Shown: positions 9,704 to 20,225, counted from the stretch's first letter. The stretch is DNA of 64,000 nucleotides from Sphaerospermopsis kisseleviana NIES-73 (GCF_002368075.1 NZ_AP018314.1:3347522-3411521), one strand, 5' to 3'. Notes: a model not told the origin generated them from the sequence alone. Translations and numbers: made by a program.

Positions 9704-10010
9704 CTTTGACCCCCGCAACCTACCCGACTTGGTGCGTCGTCCTATTCTCACCGAGAAAGCGACCATCCTCATGGAGCAAAACAAATACACATTTGAAGTA
9801 ACTCCTAAATCAACCAAGACACAGATTAAAGCGGCAATTGAAGACTTATTTGCAGTCAAAGTTGTTAAGGTTAACACCACCTTACCACCACGTAAAAAAC
9901 GCCGTGTAGGTAAATTTATCGGCTTCAAGCCTCAGTACAAAAAAGCGATTGTTACCGTCGCCGCTGGGGACGAAGACAAAATCAGACAAGTTCTCTTCCC
10001 AGATGTTTAA
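9696..10010 (+). CDS. rplW: 50S ribosomal protein L23
   Basis: 104 residues beginning [22 protein letters not shown], a typical L23 at the tunnel exit, where trigger factor and SRP dock. The GTG start lies inside rplD. Its strong site AGGAGGT (9684-9690) is also within the L4 coding region, so translation is probably coupled to rplD. Confidence 0.97.
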   Translation: MPNFDPRNLPDLVRRPILTEKATILMEQNKYTFEVTPKSTKTQIKAAIEDLFAVKVVKVNTTLPPRKKRRVGKFIGFKPQYKKAIVTVAAGDEDKIRQVLFPDV

Positions 10011-10051
10011 AAATTGGCGAATGGCGGATCAGGAATTGAGAAAGGTATTGA

Positions 10052-10103
10052 TTACCAATCACCAATCACCAATCACCAATCACCAATCACCAATTACCAA
10101 TTA
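10052..10103. repeat. Heptamer STRR (CACCAAT)n in the rplW-rplB gap
   Basis: About six copies of CACCAAT with degenerate ends, filling most of the 109-bp gap between rplW and rplB. The rplB start has no clear Shine-Dalgarno sequence as a result. Confidence 0.88.
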
Positions 10104-10119
10104 GCAAAGCAAATCGTTT

Positions 10120-10983
10120 ATGGGTACTCGTTCTTATCGCCCTTATACCCCCAGTACTCGCCAAGTTACAATCTCCGACTTTGCGGAAATCACCAAAACT
10201 GAGCCAGAAAAATCACTAACTGAATCAGTACATCGTGCCAAAGGTCGGAATAATCAAGGGCGGATAACCAGCCGTCGTCGGGGAGGCGGACACAAGAAAC
10301 TATACCGGATTATCGACTTTAAGAGAGATAAACGGAATATAGCAGCTACAGTTACAGCAATTGAATATGATCCTAACCGGAATGCGCGAATCGCCTTAGT
10401 CCAGTACGAAGATGGCGAAAAGCGGTATATATTACATCCCAATGGCTTGAAAGTAGGCGCAAAAATTATTGCTGGATCTGAAGCACCTTTTGAAGATGGT
10501 AATGCCCTGCCTCTGTCTAACATTCCCTTGGGTACTAACGTTCACAACGTAGAACTGACAGCAGGTAAAGGCGGTCAAATTGTCCGTGCTGCTGGTGCAA
10601 CAGCCCAAGTTGTGGCTAAAGAAGGTAACTATGTGACATTGAAATTACCTTCTGGTGAAGTTCGCATGATACGTAAAGAATGTTACGCCACCATCGGACA
10701 AGTAGGCAACACCGACGCGAGAAACCTGAGTGCTGGTAAAGCCGGACGGAATCGCTGGAAAGGTCGCCGTCCTAAGGTTAGAGGTAGCGTCATGAACCCA
10801 GTAGACCACCCACATGGTGGTGGTGAAGGTAGAGCGCCCATTGGTAGATCAGGTCCTGTGACACCTTGGGGTAAACCAGCGTTAGGTGCTAAGACCCGCA
10901 AGCGCAAAAAAGCCAGCACTAAATTAATTGTCCGTCGTCGCCGTAAGTCCTCTAAACGGGGTCGTGGCGGTCGTCAGTCTTAG
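10120..10983 (+). CDS. rplB: 50S ribosomal protein L2
   Basis: 287 residues starting [14 protein letters not shown]. It has the L2 core ([18 protein letters not shown]) and the conserved C-terminal [17 protein letters not shown], which contains the His close to the peptidyl transferase centre. Slightly long at the N-terminus, as in other cyanobacteria. It follows a heptamer repeat array rather than a clear ribosome binding site. Confidence 0.98.
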   Translation: MGTRSYRPYTPSTRQVTISDFAEITKTEPEKSLTESVHRAKGRNNQGRITSRRRGGGHKKLYRIIDFKRDKRNIAATVTAIEYDPNRNARIALVQYEDGEKRYILHPNGLKVGAKIIAGSEAPFEDGNALPLSNIPLGTNVHNVELTAGKGGQIVRAAGATAQVVAKEGNYVTLKLPSGEVRMIRKECYATIGQVGNTDARNLSAGKAGRNRWKGRRPKVRGSVMNPVDHPHGGGEGRAPIGRSGPVTPWGKPALGAKTRKRKKASTKLIVRRRRKSSKRGRGGRQS

Positions 10984-11127
10984 AATTTTAGATTTTAAAT
11001 TTTGGATTTTAGATTCAGTTAACTTGTGGGCATCTGCAAAATTATGAAAATAACAGAAGTCTTGACAAGTAGCTTGAATCATCCAAAATCCGAAATTATC
11101 AATCCAAAATCCGTATTGAAAAGTTCT

Positions 11128-11147
11128 GATCGGCGGAAACCGCCGCT
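11128..11147. repeat. Small GC-rich palindrome (CGGCGG-AAA-CCGCCG)
   Basis: A perfect 6-bp stem with an AAA loop at 11131-11145 in the rplB-rpsS gap, surrounded by degenerate 'aatccaaaat' heptamers. It stands out from the AT-rich spacer and looks like a small insertion. Confidence 0.6.
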
Positions 11148-11184
11148 CCGACTTTCCGCAAAATCAAAAATCAAAAATTGAACT

Positions 11185-11463
11185 ATGGGTCGTTCTTTAA
11201 AAAAAGGTCCTTTCGTTGCTGATCACTTACTCAGCAAAATCGAAAAGCTGAACGAGAAAAACGAAAAGCAAGTCATCAAAACTTGGTCGAGAGCTTCAAC
11301 AATCATACCCGTTATGGTGGGTCATACCATCGCTGTACACAATGGTAAACAGCACGTTCCCGTATTTGTGAACGAACAAATGGTAGGACATAAGTTGGGA
11401 GAATTTGCTCCAACCCGCACCTACAGAGGTCATGGTAAGAGTGATAAAAAATCGGGGAGATAG
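11185..11463 (+). CDS. rpsS: 30S ribosomal protein S19
   Basis: 92 residues with the S19 signatures [44 protein letters not shown] and a basic C-terminus GHGKSDKK. S19 pairs with S13 in the head of the 30S subunit. It is separated from rplB by a 201-bp repeat-rich spacer, long for a gene pair that usually sits close. Confidence 0.98.
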   Translation: MGRSLKKGPFVADHLLSKIEKLNEKNEKQVIKTWSRASTIIPVMVGHTIAVHNGKQHVPVFVNEQMVGHKLGEFAPTRTYRGHGKSDKKSGR

Positions 11464-11474
11464 TCATTGGTAAA

Positions 11475-11504
11475 AGGTGACAGGTGACAGGTGACAGGTG
11501 ACAG
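11475..11504. repeat. Heptamer STRR (GGTGACA)n
   Basis: Four copies of GGTGACA right after rpsS. The same unit occurs near 12807-12836, 24163-24190 and 55799-55820. Confidence 0.88.
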
Positions 11505-11543
11505 AGAAAATGCGGAAGTTAAAGAATAATTGATGCGTGGAAT

Positions 11544-11593
11544 TCTGAACTCCTGATAGCGAAGCGTGGCGTAAGCCATACTCCTGAACTCCT
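11544..11593. repeat. STRR with nested palindromic element (copy 3)
   Basis: Contains GATAGCGAAGCGTGGCGTAA between CTGAACTCCT-type heptamers, upstream of rplV. Related to copies at 2640, 2960 and 15685. Confidence 0.7.
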
Positions 11594-11621
11594 ATTCCCA
11601 CTGACCAAAACAGAGAAAATT

Positions 11622-11984
11622 ATGGCAACTGATACTACAGAAGTTAAAGCGATCGCTCGTTATATCCGCATTTCTCCCTACAAAGTGCGTCGTGTACTGG
11701 ATCAAATCCGGGGGCGTTCATATCGGGAAGCACTAATCATCCTGGAATTTATGCCCTACCGCGCCTGTGAACCAGTATTAAAGGTGTTAAGAAGTGCGGC
11801 CGCTAATGCTGAACACAATGCAGGTTTAGATCGGGCAGAATTGGTAATTACTCAAGCTTATGCTGACCAAGGTCCAGTTTTAAAACGGTTCCAACCCAGA
11901 GCGCAAGGAAGAGCTTATCAAATCCGCAAACCGACCTGTCATATTACTGTTGCTGTCGGTGCAGGTGCTACTGCTGCTAAATAA
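11622..11984 (+). CDS. rplV: 50S ribosomal protein L22
   Basis: 120 residues with [22 protein letters not shown] and the C-terminal hook [21 protein letters not shown] that lines the exit tunnel. Standard length. It is 158 bp after rpsS, the gap holding GGTGACA repeats and a palindromic element. Confidence 0.98.
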   Translation: MATDTTEVKAIARYIRISPYKVRRVLDQIRGRSYREALIILEFMPYRACEPVLKVLRSAAANAEHNAGLDRAELVITQAYADQGPVLKRFQPRAQGRAYQIRKPTCHITVAVGAGATAAK

Positions 11985-12052
11985 GCAGCCAAATAAGCAC
12001 TCATACAGCCACAACTAATTGCGTACAGTAAGAAATTTTAGAGGAAGCATTT

Positions 12053-12805
12053 GTGGGACAGAAAATTCATCCAGTCGGTTTTCGTCTGGGTATTACACAA
12101 GAACATCAATCCCGTTGGTTCGCAGTTCCTGACCGTTATCCAGCACTGCTGCAAGAAGACCACAAACTCCGTCAATACATAGAAAAAAAACTGGGAAGAA
12201 CCGCTCAAAATAACGCTGGTATTTCCGAAATACGTATTGAGCGCAAAGCTGACCAAATCGACTTAGAGTTACGGACAGCTAGACCAGGTGTGGTAGTAGG
12301 TCGGGGTGGACAAGGTATAGAATCACTGCGTACCGGACTGCAAGACTTGTTAGGTGGTCAACGGCAAATTCGCATTAACGTTGTGGAAGTGCAAAAAGTT
12401 GATGCTGATGCTTATTTAATTGCCGAATACATCGCTCAACAATTAGAACGCCGTGTTTCCTTCCGTCGGGTAGTGCGCCAAGCGATTCAACGCGCCCAAA
12501 GAGCCGGAGTACAAGGAATTAAAGTTCAAGTGGGTGGTCGCCTCAATGGTGCGGAAATTGCCCGGACAGAGTGGACTCGTGAAGGTAGAGTACCTTTACA
12601 TACACTGCGTGCTGACATTGATTATTCCTACTGCACAGCCCAAACAATTTACGGAATTTTGGGTATCAAGGTTTGGGTATTCAAGGGCGAGATTATCCCT
12701 GGACAAGAAGAAGCGCCACAACCATCAGGAAGGGAGCGCGAACCCCGTCGTCGTGACCAAAAACGCCGTCGCCAACAATTTGAAGACCGTTCAAATGAAG
12801 CGTAA
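12053..12805 (+). CDS. rpsC: 30S ribosomal protein S3
   Basis: 250 residues: [12 protein letters not shown] at the start, a KH type II RNA-binding segment near [14 protein letters not shown], and the S3 C-terminal domain ([13 protein letters not shown]). It forms part of the mRNA entry channel. The C-terminus ends in a charged Arg/Glu/Gln-rich tail, common in cyanobacteria. Starts with GTG after GAGGAA. Confidence 0.98.
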   Translation: MGQKIHPVGFRLGITQEHQSRWFAVPDRYPALLQEDHKLRQYIEKKLGRTAQNNAGISEIRIERKADQIDLELRTARPGVVVGRGGQGIESLRTGLQDLLGGQRQIRINVVEVQKVDADAYLIAEYIAQQLERRVSFRRVVRQAIQRAQRAGVQGIKVQVGGRLNGAEIARTEWTREGRVPLHTLRADIDYSYCTAQTIYGILGIKVWVFKGEIIPGQEEAPQPSGREREPRRRDQKRRRQQFEDRSNEA

Positions 12806-12806
12806 T

Positions 12807-12907
12807 AGGTGACAGGTGAGAGGTGACAGGTGACAGTAAAAAGCCAATTACCGATTACCAATTACCGATTACCAATCACCGACTACCGATTACCAATTAC
12901 CAATTAG
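12807..12907. repeat. Two STRR arrays in the rpsC-rplP gap
   Basis: AGGTGACA-type heptamers followed by a degenerate array of ACCAATT/ACCGATT units up to the rplP start. They fill the whole 108-bp spacer. Confidence 0.85.
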
Positions 12908-12913
12908 CAAACC

Positions 12914-13339
12914 ATGTTAAGTCCTAAAAGAACGAAATTCCGCAAACAACAACGCGGACGCATGGAGGGTCTAGCACACCGTGGCAGTACCCTGAACTTT
13001 GGGGATTTTGCTCTGCAAGCCCAAGAGCCATGTTGGATTACTTCCCGGCAAATCGAAGCTTCTCGTCGGGCAATGACTCGTTACATTCGCCGGGGTGGTA
13101 AAATCTGGATTCGCATTTTCCCAGATAAACCCGTTACCATGCGTCCTGCAGAAACCCGGATGGGTTCCGGTAAAGGTAATCCCGAATTTTGGGTAGCTGT
13201 AGTTAAACCAGGTCGGATTTTGTTTGAAATCGCTGGTGTATCCGAAGAAATAGCTCGTGAAGCTATGAGATTGGCGGCTTATAAGTTGCCCATCAAAACT
13301 AAGTTTATTGTGCGCTCTCAACCACAGGAGCAAGAATAG
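12914..13339 (+). CDS. rplP: 50S ribosomal protein L16
   Basis: 141 residues with [19 protein letters not shown] and the conserved [19 protein letters not shown] and [18 protein letters not shown]16 binds near the tRNA elbow at the A site. It is tightly followed by rpmC (3 bases), so translation is probably coupled. Confidence 0.98.
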   Translation: MLSPKRTKFRKQQRGRMEGLAHRGSTLNFGDFALQAQEPCWITSRQIEASRRAMTRYIRRGGKIWIRIFPDKPVTMRPAETRMGSGKGNPEFWVAVVKPGRILFEIAGVSEEIAREAMRLAAYKLPIKTKFIVRSQPQEQE

Positions 13340-13342
13340 GTT

Positions 13343-13570
13343 ATGGCTCTTCCCAAGATTTCAGAAGCTAGAGAATTAAGTGATGAAAAACTAGCTGAGG
13401 AAATAGTCGCTGTTAAGAAACAACTATTTCAATTACGCTTGCAAAAAGCCACTAGACAGCTAGAAAAACCTCACCAGTTTAGACACGCCCGCCATCGCCT
13501 AGCTCAACTGTTGACAGTAGAGGGAGAACGGAAACGGGCAGCAAGTCAATCGACTCAAGAAGCAAAGTAG
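13343..13570 (+). CDS. rpmC: 50S ribosomal protein L29
   Basis: 75 residues, mostly two helices (ELSDEKLAEEIVAVKKQLFQ…RHRLAQLLTVEGER), typical L29. It lies at the tunnel exit beside L23. It sits 3 bases after rplP and 6 before rpsQ in a tightly packed block. Confidence 0.97.
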   Translation: MALPKISEARELSDEKLAEEIVAVKKQLFQLRLQKATRQLEKPHQFRHARHRLAQLLTVEGERKRAASQSTQEAK

Positions 13571-13576
13571 GAGATT

Positions 13577-13828
13577 ATGGCAGTCAAAGAACGAGTTGGC
13601 TTGGTAGTGAGCGATAAAATGCAAAAAACCGTGGTTGTCGCTGTAGAAAACCGAGCTCCTCACCCCAAGTACGGCAAAATCGTAGTTCAAACCCGGCGCT
13701 ATAAGGCTCACGATGAAGATAATAACTGCAAAGTGGGCGATCGCGTGCGGATTCAGGAAACTCGACCCCTGAGCAAAACTAAGCGTTGGCAAGTTACAGA
13801 AATCCTTAACGCTAAAGCTACAACATAA
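13577..13828 (+). CDS. rpsQ: 30S ribosomal protein S17
   Basis: 83 residues of OB-fold S17: [22 protein letters not shown], then [17 protein letters not shown] and [18 protein letters not shown]. It binds 16S rRNA in the 30S body. GGAG precedes the ATG. Confidence 0.98.
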   Translation: MAVKERVGLVVSDKMQKTVVVAVENRAPHPKYGKIVVQTRRYKAHDEDNNCKVGDRVRIQETRPLSKTKRWQVTEILNAKATT

Positions 13829-13871
13829 ATGGTTGTTAGAAAATTAACAACTCTAACCGGGAGACTAAGTT

Positions 13872-14240
13872 GTGATTCAACCCCAAACTTATCTGAATGT
13901 CGCAGATAATAGCGGTGCCAAAAAACTCATGTGCATCCGCGTATTAGGCGCAGGTAATCGTCGCTATGGTGGCGTAGGCGATAAAATTATCGCTGTTGTG
14001 AAAGAGTCTAACCCCAACATGGCTGTTAAAAAGTCTGATGTTGTGGAAGCAGTAATTGTTCGCACCAAGAAAAGTATTAATCGTGACAGTGGTATGAGCA
14101 TTCGTTTTGATGATAATGCCGCAGTCATCATCAACAAAGATGGCAATCCCAGAGGTACACGGGTGTTTGGACCAGTGGCACGGGAATTACGCGATAAAAA
14201 CTTTACCAAAATAGTTTCTCTCGCGCCGGAGGTGCTGTAA
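13872..14240 (+). CDS. rplN: 50S ribosomal protein L14
   Basis: 122 residues starting [25 protein letters not shown], the universal L14 pattern. L14 contributes to an intersubunit bridge and is the docking site for the silencing factor RsfS. GTG start. The stop codon overlaps the rplX start by one base (TAATG). Confidence 0.98.
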   Translation: MIQPQTYLNVADNSGAKKLMCIRVLGAGNRRYGGVGDKIIAVVKESNPNMAVKKSDVVEAVIVRTKKSINRDSGMSIRFDDNAAVIINKDGNPRGTRVFGPVARELRDKNFTKIVSLAPEVL

Positions 14241-14587
14241 TGGCAAAGCCAAAACCTAAAGTGTTTCATAAAATGCACGTCAAAACCGGCGACACTGTAC
14301 AAGTGATAGCCGGTAAAGATAAAGGCAAAGTGGGAGAAGTGATTAAAGCACTACCCCAAGACAGCAAAGTTATTGTTAAAGGTGTCAACATTAAGACCAA
14401 GCACGTTAAACCTCAGCAAGAAGGTGAGTCTGGTCAGATTGTTAACCAAGAGTATCCTGTTCATAGTTCCAATGTGATGCTCTACTCCACTAAGCAAAAC
14501 GTCGCTAGTCGTGTCTGCTACACTTTCACCGCTGAAGGGAAGAAAGTGAGAATGTTGAAAAAAACAGGTGAGATTTTAGATAAATAA
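14240..14587 (+). CDS. rplX: 50S ribosomal protein L24
   Basis: 115 residues with the KOW motif near [20 protein letters not shown] and the L24 segment [14 protein letters not shown]. It is an early-assembly protein near the tunnel exit. Translationally coupled to rplN by a one-base overlap. Confidence 0.98.
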   Translation: MAKPKPKVFHKMHVKTGDTVQVIAGKDKGKVGEVIKALPQDSKVIVKGVNIKTKHVKPQQEGESGQIVNQEYPVHSSNVMLYSTKQNVASRVCYTFTAEGKKVRMLKKTGEILDK

Positions 14588-14705
14588 GCCTGTAACCAGG
14601 TTGAGATTTTAGATTTGAGTAGATTTAAAGATATTCAATCCAAAATCTAAAATCCAAAATCTAAAATTCCCTGACCAAGCCCAGGGATAATCAGGACAAA
14701 TAACT

Positions 14706-15254
14706 ATGGCGACAACTAGACTCAAAACTGTATATCAAGAGACAATTGTCCCCAAACTAACCCAACAGTTTCAGTACACTAACGTACATCAAGTACCTAA
14801 AGTGGTGAAAATCACTGTTAACCGGGGTTTGGGTGAAGCTGCTCAAAATGCTAAAGCATTAGAAGCATCTTTAAACGAAATTGCCCTGATTACTGGTCAA
14901 AAACCAGTAGTGACAAGAGCAAAAAAGGCGATTGCTGGCTTCAAAATTCGTCAAGGTATGCCTGTTGGCATCATGGTGACTCTCAGAGGCGAACGGATGT
15001 ATGCCTTTCTCGACCGTCTGATCAGCCTCGCATTACCTAGAATCCGCGACTTTCGTGGTGTTAGCCCCAAAAGCTTTGATGGGCGAGGTAACTATACTCT
15101 AGGTGTACGAGAACAGCTAATTTTTCCAGAAGTCGAGTACGACAGCATCGATCAAATCCGTGGTTTAGATATCTCTATCATTACCACAGCGAAAAACGAC
15201 GAAGAGGGTCGTGCCTTACTTAAAGAAATGGGAATGCCCTTTCGCGATCAATAA
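14706..15254 (+). CDS. rplE: 50S ribosomal protein L5
   Basis: 182 residues with [36 protein letters not shown] and [19 protein letters not shown], the L5 core that contacts 5S rRNA and the P-site tRNA. The 118-bp gap before it contains AAAATCT heptamers. In many bacteria rpsN (S14) would follow, but here rpsH follows directly. Confidence 0.98.
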   Translation: MATTRLKTVYQETIVPKLTQQFQYTNVHQVPKVVKITVNRGLGEAAQNAKALEASLNEIALITGQKPVVTRAKKAIAGFKIRQGMPVGIMVTLRGERMYAFLDRLISLALPRIRDFRGVSPKSFDGRGNYTLGVREQLIFPEVEYDSIDQIRGLDISIITTAKNDEEGRALLKEMGMPFRDQ

Positions 15255-15274
15255 GTTCATCTAAAGAGGGAACG

Positions 15275-15676
15275 ATGGCGGCTAACGACACAATTGCAGA
15301 TATGCTGACGCGCATCCGCAATGCTAACCTGGCAAGGCATCAAACAACACAAGTGCCAGCGACAAAAATGACTCGTAGTATTGCCAAGGTACTACAACAA
15401 GAAGGCTTTATTTCTGAAGTTTCAGAAGCCGGAGAAGGGGTCAAGCGTAACTTAGTAATTTCCCTGAAATACAAAGGTAAAAATCGCCAACCCTTAATTA
15501 CAGCACTGAAGCGTGTAAGTAAACCTGGTTTGCGGGTTTACTCTAACAGAAAAGAATTACCAAGAGTGCTAGGTGGCATCGGTATTGCCATTATTTCTAC
15601 ATCCAGTGGGATTATGACCGACCGTGAAGCGCGTCGTCAGAACTTGGGTGGTGAAGTGCTTTGCTACGTTTGGTAA
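15275..15676 (+). CDS. rpsH: 30S ribosomal protein S8
   Basis: 133 residues: [19 protein letters not shown] at the start and the conserved C-terminus [27 protein letters not shown]8 organises the 16S central domain and in E. coli represses the spc operon. No matching regulatory RNA was identified here. Confidence 0.98.
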   Translation: MAANDTIADMLTRIRNANLARHQTTQVPATKMTRSIAKVLQQEGFISEVSEAGEGVKRNLVISLKYKGKNRQPLITALKRVSKPGLRVYSNRKELPRVLGGIGIAIISTSSGIMTDREARRQNLGGEVLCYVW

Positions 15677-15684
15677 TCAAGAAG

Positions 15685-15735
15685 ATCAGGAGTATGGCTA
15701 ACGCCACGCTTCGCTATCAGGAGTTCAGGAGTTCA
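15685..15735. repeat. STRR with nested palindromic element (copy 4)
   Basis: TATGGCTAACGCCACGCTTC inserted between AGGAGT and CAGGAGTTCAGGAG heptamers, just after rpsH. Related to copies at 2640, 2960 and 11544. Confidence 0.7.
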
Positions 15736-15811
15736 GAATTTTTTCAGGGTTATTAACCACGACTCATTCTCGTACTCACAACTCATAACTGACAAAGGAC
15801 AAAATTAAGTC

Positions 15812-16360
15812 ATGTCTCGTATTGGTAAACGTCCAATTACTGTTCCCGCCAAAGTACAAGTGGCGATAGATGGCACAAAGGTAGTGGTAAAAGGTCCAAA
15901 GGGAGAACTTTCCCGTGATCTACCCGCCAATGTCATAGTTTCTCAGGAAGGCGAAACTTTGTTGGTAACTCGTCGGGATGAAACCCGTACTTCCAGACAA
16001 ATGCACGGTCTAAGCCGTACCCTGGTTGCCAACATGGTTGAAGGAGTATCCCAAGGTTTTCAACGGCGCTTGGAAATTCAAGGGGTTGGTTATCGCGCCC
16101 AAGTTCAAGGTCGTAACCTTGTATTGAATATCGGTTATAGCCATCAGGTACAAATTGAACCACCAGACGGAATTCAGTTTGCTGTAGAAAATAACACCAA
16201 TGTCATCGTCAGTGGCTATGACAAAGAAGTGGTAGGTAACACAGCAGCTAAAATTCGTGCTGTCCGTCCACCTGAACCCTACAAAGGTAAAGGTATTCGC
16301 TACGCCGGTGAAGTGGTCAGACGCAAAGCTGGTAAGACTGGTGGTAAAGGTAAGAAGTAA
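15812..16360 (+). CDS. rplF: 50S ribosomal protein L6
   Basis: 182 residues with [17 protein letters not shown] and the C-terminal signature [23 protein letters not shown]6 lies near the factor-binding site of the 50S. It is separated from rpsH by a repeat-containing 135-bp gap and from rplR by 2 bases. Confidence 0.98.
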   Translation: MSRIGKRPITVPAKVQVAIDGTKVVVKGPKGELSRDLPANVIVSQEGETLLVTRRDETRTSRQMHGLSRTLVANMVEGVSQGFQRRLEIQGVGYRAQVQGRNLVLNIGYSHQVQIEPPDGIQFAVENNTNVIVSGYDKEVVGNTAAKIRAVRPPEPYKGKGIRYAGEVVRRKAGKTGGKGKK

Positions 16361-16362
16361 AT

Positions 16363-16725
16363 ATGAAACTCACTCGCAGAGAATCAAAACAGCGTCGTCA
16401 TCGGCGCGTGCGTGGTAAAGTTAGCGGTTCCCAAGAACGCCCACGGTTAGCTGTATTCCGGTCTAATGAGCATATTTATGCTCAAGTCATTGATGATACA
16501 CAACATCAAACCATTGTCGCAGCATCAACTGTAGAACCAGAGTTGAAATCTAACTTAGCTTCTGGTGCTAACTGTGATGCCTCAGCGCAAGTTGGTAAGT
16601 TGATAGCAGTGCGTTCCTTAGAAAAAGGTATTACCAAAGTCGTTTTTGATCGCGGTGGTAACCTCTATCATGGTCGCATCAAAGCACTAGCTGAAGCAGC
16701 ACGCGAAGCAGGTTTAGATTTCTAA
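16363..16725 (+). CDS. rplR: 50S ribosomal protein L18
   Basis: 120 residues: basic start [17 protein letters not shown], then [19 protein letters not shown] and [29 protein letters not shown]18 binds 5S rRNA together with L5. It is 2 bases after rplF. Confidence 0.98.
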   Translation: MKLTRRESKQRRHRRVRGKVSGSQERPRLAVFRSNEHIYAQVIDDTQHQTIVAASTVEPELKSNLASGANCDASAQVGKLIAVRSLEKGITKVVFDRGGNLYHGRIKALAEAAREAGLDF

Positions 16726-16837
16726 AGTCATCTGTCAGGGAACAGGTAACAGGTAACAGTAATAACTGAAAACTGAAAACTGGCAACTGGCAATTGACTA
16801 ATGACCAATGACAGCTAACGTTGAGAGAGCATGAATT

Positions 16838-17362
16838 ATGGCAACGGGTCGTCGTAAAGCAAGTAAAGCAAAAAAAGAAGAAACCAACTGGCAAGAACGG
16901 GTAATTCAAATCCGTCGTGTTAGTAAAGTGGTTAAAGGTGGTAAAAAACTTAGCTTCCGGGCAATTGTCATCGTTGGTAACGAACGCGGGCAAGTTGGTG
17001 TAGGAGTGGGTAAAGCTTCTGATGTGATCGGGGCAGTTAAAAAAGGTGTGGCAGATGGCAAAAAACATCTGATTGAAATTCCTATCACCAAATCTAACTC
17101 TATTCCTCATCCTATTGATGGTATCGGCGGTGGTGCTAAAGTGATCATGCGTCCAGCCGCACCCGGTACAGGTGTAATCGCCGGGGGTGCAGTACGGACT
17201 GTATTAGAGTTAGCAGGGGTACGTAATGTTCTCGCTAAACAATTAGGCTCTAGTAATCCTCTGAATAATGCTAGAGCCGCTGTTAATGCTCTATCTACAC
17301 TGCGGACATTCGCGGAAGTCGCTGAAGATAGGGGTATTGCTGTAGAGAATCTCTATATTTAG
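16838..17362 (+). CDS. rpsE: 30S ribosomal protein S5
   Basis: 174 residues with the S5 double-stranded RNA-binding core ([41 protein letters not shown]) and the C-terminal domain [19 protein letters not shown]. It acts in decoding fidelity and mRNA unwinding. The next gene is rplO, so rpmD (L30) is missing, as in other cyanobacteria. Confidence 0.98.
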   Translation: MATGRRKASKAKKEETNWQERVIQIRRVSKVVKGGKKLSFRAIVIVGNERGQVGVGVGKASDVIGAVKKGVADGKKHLIEIPITKSNSIPHPIDGIGGGAKVIMRPAAPGTGVIAGGAVRTVLELAGVRNVLAKQLGSSNPLNNARAAVNALSTLRTFAEVAEDRGIAVENLYI

Positions 17363-17445
17363 TAACGCTTTGAGATTGGATTTTTAATATAAAATCCATA
17401 AGCACAACGAGATTATCAATCCCAAATCTAAAATCCCAAATCCAA

Positions 17446-17892
17446 ATGAGACTCAACGATGTTAAGCCCCAAAAAGGCTCAAAAAAACGCCGTAAGCGTG
17501 TAGGTAGAGGTATTTCTGCTGGTCAAGGTGCTAGTGCAGGTCTAGGTATGCGGGGTCAAAAATCTCGCTCCGGTAGTAGCACTAGACCAGGTTTTGAAGG
17601 TGGTCAACAGCCGTTGTACCGTCGGATACCTAAACTCAAGGGGTTTCCCGTCGTTAATCGTAAAGTTTACACTACGATAAATGTAGAGAAGTTGGCCTCC
17701 CTACCTGCTAATTCAGAAGTAACTTTGGCTTCTTTGAAGGAAGCTGGGATTCTTACATCTGTTAAAGGCCCCTTGAAAATCTTGGGTAATGGGGAATTGG
17801 GCATTCCGCTCAAGGTGCAAGCGGCAGCTTTCACAGGCCAAGCTCGTAGCAAAATTGAGGCAGCTGGCGGAAGTTGTGAAGTCTTAGACTGA
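17446..17892 (+). CDS. rplO: 50S ribosomal protein L15
   Basis: 148 residues. The Gly/Arg-rich N-terminus ([19 protein letters not shown]…[18 protein letters not shown]) and the folded C-terminal half are standard for L15, a late-assembly 50S protein. It lies directly upstream of secY, the usual spc-operon arrangement. Confidence 0.98.
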   Translation: MRLNDVKPQKGSKKRRKRVGRGISAGQGASAGLGMRGQKSRSGSSTRPGFEGGQQPLYRRIPKLKGFPVVNRKVYTTINVEKLASLPANSEVTLASLKEAGILTSVKGPLKILGNGELGIPLKVQAAAFTGQARSKIEAAGGSCEVLD

Positions 17893-17961
17893 GCCAGGAA
17901 ACAGCACTCCCAGCTAGTCAACTCGCTTCCAGCGCCTGGTTAACTATAAAGGTAGCACTCT

Positions 17962-19275
17962 ATGATCAGTCGAGACAAAGCCCCAACGGCTCAAGAAACT
18001 TTTATGCAGATGGCGCAAGCAGCTGGACTGAGAGGAAGGCTGCTGGTCACAGTCGGTATTTTAATTTTGGTTCGCCTGGGCATCTTTTTACCAGTTCCAG
18101 GAATTAATCGGGAGAGATTTGCAGAAGCTATATCCGGCAATAATTCCATTTTCGGTTTATTGGATATATTTTCGGGACGGGGACTCTCTACACTGGGGGT
18201 ATTTGCTCTGGGGATTTTGCCCTTTATCAATGCGTCTATTATCATCCAATTGCTGACTGCCGCCATACCTTCTTTAGAAAACTTACAGAAAAATGAAGGG
18301 GAGGCAGGACGGCGGAAAATATCGCAAATTACCCGCTATGTGACTGTTGGTTGGGCAGTTGTTCAAAGTACGGCTTTTTCAGCATTGTTCTTACAACAAT
18401 TTGCCGTTAATCCTGGACCAGTTTTTGTGGCAGAAACGGCGATCGCTCTCACTGCTGGTTCAATGTTTGTCATGTGGGCATCGGAACTGATCACAGAAAG
18501 AGGTATTGGCAATGGTGCATCTTTGTTGATTTTTGTCAACATTGTTGCTTCTTTACCTAAATCTTTAGGCGATACCATTGACTTGGTACAAGTTGGCGGC
18601 CGGGAAATAGTCGGTCGTGTGATTGTCCTCGTACTGGTTTTTATAGCTACCATTATCGGTATTGTGTTCGTGCAGGAAGGAATGCGCCGAATTCCCATTA
18701 TTTCTGCACGTCGTCAGGTAGGTCGGCGAGTTTTGGCAGAACAGAGGAGTTTTCTTCCTTTACGCCTCAATCAAGGCGGTGTGATGCCGATTATTTTTGC
18801 CGCAGCTATCCTCAGTTTGCCACTGCTAATAGCCAACTTCACTAAAAACGCTGACTTGGCAAATATCGTCAATACATACCTCAGTCCCAGTGGTTCTGGT
18901 TCTTGGGTTTATGCTTTGGTTTACATGGTTTCTATTATCTTCTTTAGCTATTTCTATTCTTCGTTGATTCTCAACCCTGTAGATGTGGCGCAAAACTTGA
19001 AGAAAATGGGTTCTAGTATTCCCGGTATTCGTCCCGGTAAGGCTACCAGTGAGTATATTGAGCGTGTCAGTAACAGATTGACTTTTTTAGGCGCACTCTT
19101 TTTGGGCTTAGTGGCTATTATTCCCACGGCTGTAGAAAGCACTTTAAACGTGCCAACTTTTAGAGGGTTGGGTGCTACCTCTTTATTAATTTTAGTGGGC
19201 GTGGCAATTGATACGGCAAGGCAAATTCAGACCTACGTTATCTCTCAACGCTATGAAGGAATGGTGAAACAATAG
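17962..19275 (+). CDS. secY: Preprotein translocase subunit SecY
   Basis: 437 residues with about ten hydrophobic helices. It forms the protein-conducting channel of the Sec translocon in plasma and thylakoid membranes. Family segments include RLGIFLPVPGINRERF, FALGILPFINASIIIQLL, ITERGIGNGASLLIF, and the cytosolic loop ending GIRPGKATSEYIERV. Its stop TAG overlaps the GTG start of adk by one base, so the two are likely cotranslated. Confidence 0.98.
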   Translation: MISRDKAPTAQETFMQMAQAAGLRGRLLVTVGILILVRLGIFLPVPGINRERFAEAISGNNSIFGLLDIFSGRGLSTLGVFALGILPFINASIIIQLLTAAIPSLENLQKNEGEAGRRKISQITRYVTVGWAVVQSTAFSALFLQQFAVNPGPVFVAETAIALTAGSMFVMWASELITERGIGNGASLLIFVNIVASLPKSLGDTIDLVQVGGREIVGRVIVLVLVFIATIIGIVFVQEGMRRIPIISARRQVGRRVLAEQRSFLPLRLNQGGVMPIIFAAAILSLPLLIANFTKNADLANIVNTYLSPSGSGSWVYALVYMVSIIFFSYFYSSLILNPVDVAQNLKKMGSSIPGIRPGKATSEYIERVSNRLTFLGALFLGLVAIIPTAVESTLNVPTFRGLGATSLLILVGVAIDTARQIQTYVISQRYEGMVKQ

Positions 19276-19829
19276 TGACGCGATTAATCTTCTTGGGACC
19301 ACCGGGTGCGGGTAAAGGAACTCAGGCTAAAGCCTTGGCTGATTTTTTAAATATTCCTCATATTTCCACTGGGGACATTTTACGCCAAGCCATTACAGAC
19401 CAAACAGATTTGGGGAAAAAAGCCCAAGAATACATGGATAAGGGTGATTTAGTTCCTGACAAACTTGTAGAAGATATGGTTGAGGAACGACTCCAAAAAC
19501 CAGATGCAGAACATGGTTGGATTCTTGATGGCTTTCCTCGCACAGTTGCCCAAGCAATTTTCTTGGGAGAACTGTTGGCAAAAATGGAGAAGGACGAGGA
19601 AAAGGTGGTTAACCTGGATGCACCCGATGACATTGTTATAGATCGGTTGTTGGGACGAGGACGTAAAGATGATGCTGAAGATGTAATTCGTCATCGTCTG
19701 GATGTTTATCGCCGAGATACTGCACCACTCATTAAATATTATGGCGATCGCCATAAACTTTTAACTGTTAACGGTAATCAGTCCCAAGAAGAAGTTACCG
19801 CCGAATTAAAAAAGGTCATAGCTGTTTAG
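19275..19829 (+). CDS. adk: Adenylate kinase
   Basis: 184 residues. The P-loop is GPPGAGKGTQ near the N-terminus, followed by the AMP-binding HISTGDILRQAI and DGFPRTVAQA, and the lid GRGRKDDAEDVIRHRL. The lid is the short form without a zinc-binding insertion. It interconverts ATP + AMP and 2 ADP. GTG start overlapping the secY stop by one base. Confidence 0.97.
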   Translation: MTRLIFLGPPGAGKGTQAKALADFLNIPHISTGDILRQAITDQTDLGKKAQEYMDKGDLVPDKLVEDMVEERLQKPDAEHGWILDGFPRTVAQAIFLGELLAKMEKDEEKVVNLDAPDDIVIDRLLGRGRKDDAEDVIRHRLDVYRRDTAPLIKYYGDRHKLLTVNGNQSQEEVTAELKKVIAV

Positions 19830-20000
19830 GGGATGAACAGGGGAAATAGAGGAGCAAATATCCCAATCCTCAATCCCCAGTCCCCAATTCCTTTTAGCTA
19901 AGATATATTAATAAACTGTTGATATATTTCGCAATTTGTGTATTCTTACCGATTGCATTTGTGGCAACGGAACAGAAAATTGTCGAGTTGAGGAAAAAAT

Positions 20001-20225
20001 TTGTCTAAACAAGATTTGATTGAAATGGAAGGGACTGTCACCGAATCATTGCCCAATGCAATGTTTCGTGTGGACTTGGACAATGGTTTTAATGTTCTAG
20101 CACACATTTCCGGTAAAATTCGCCGTAATTACATCAAAATTTTACCTGGTGATCGGGTCAAGGTGGAGTTAACTCCCTACGACCTGACAAAAGGCCGAAT
20201 CACCTATCGACTACGGAAGAAATAA
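20001..20225 (+). CDS. infA: Translation initiation factor IF-1
   Basis: 74 residues of S1/OB-fold IF-1: [23 protein letters not shown] and [28 protein letters not shown]. The start is TTG at 20001, after GAGGAAA, and the downstream sequence matches the IF-1 N-terminus exactly where expected. A rare start codon may keep expression low. It sits in a 171-bp gap after adk, so it may also have its own promoter. Confidence 0.95.

Noticed and set aside
10014..10202. A 62-codon ORF between rplW and rplB.
   Set aside because: It consists mostly of CACCAAT heptamers and runs into rplB in another frame.
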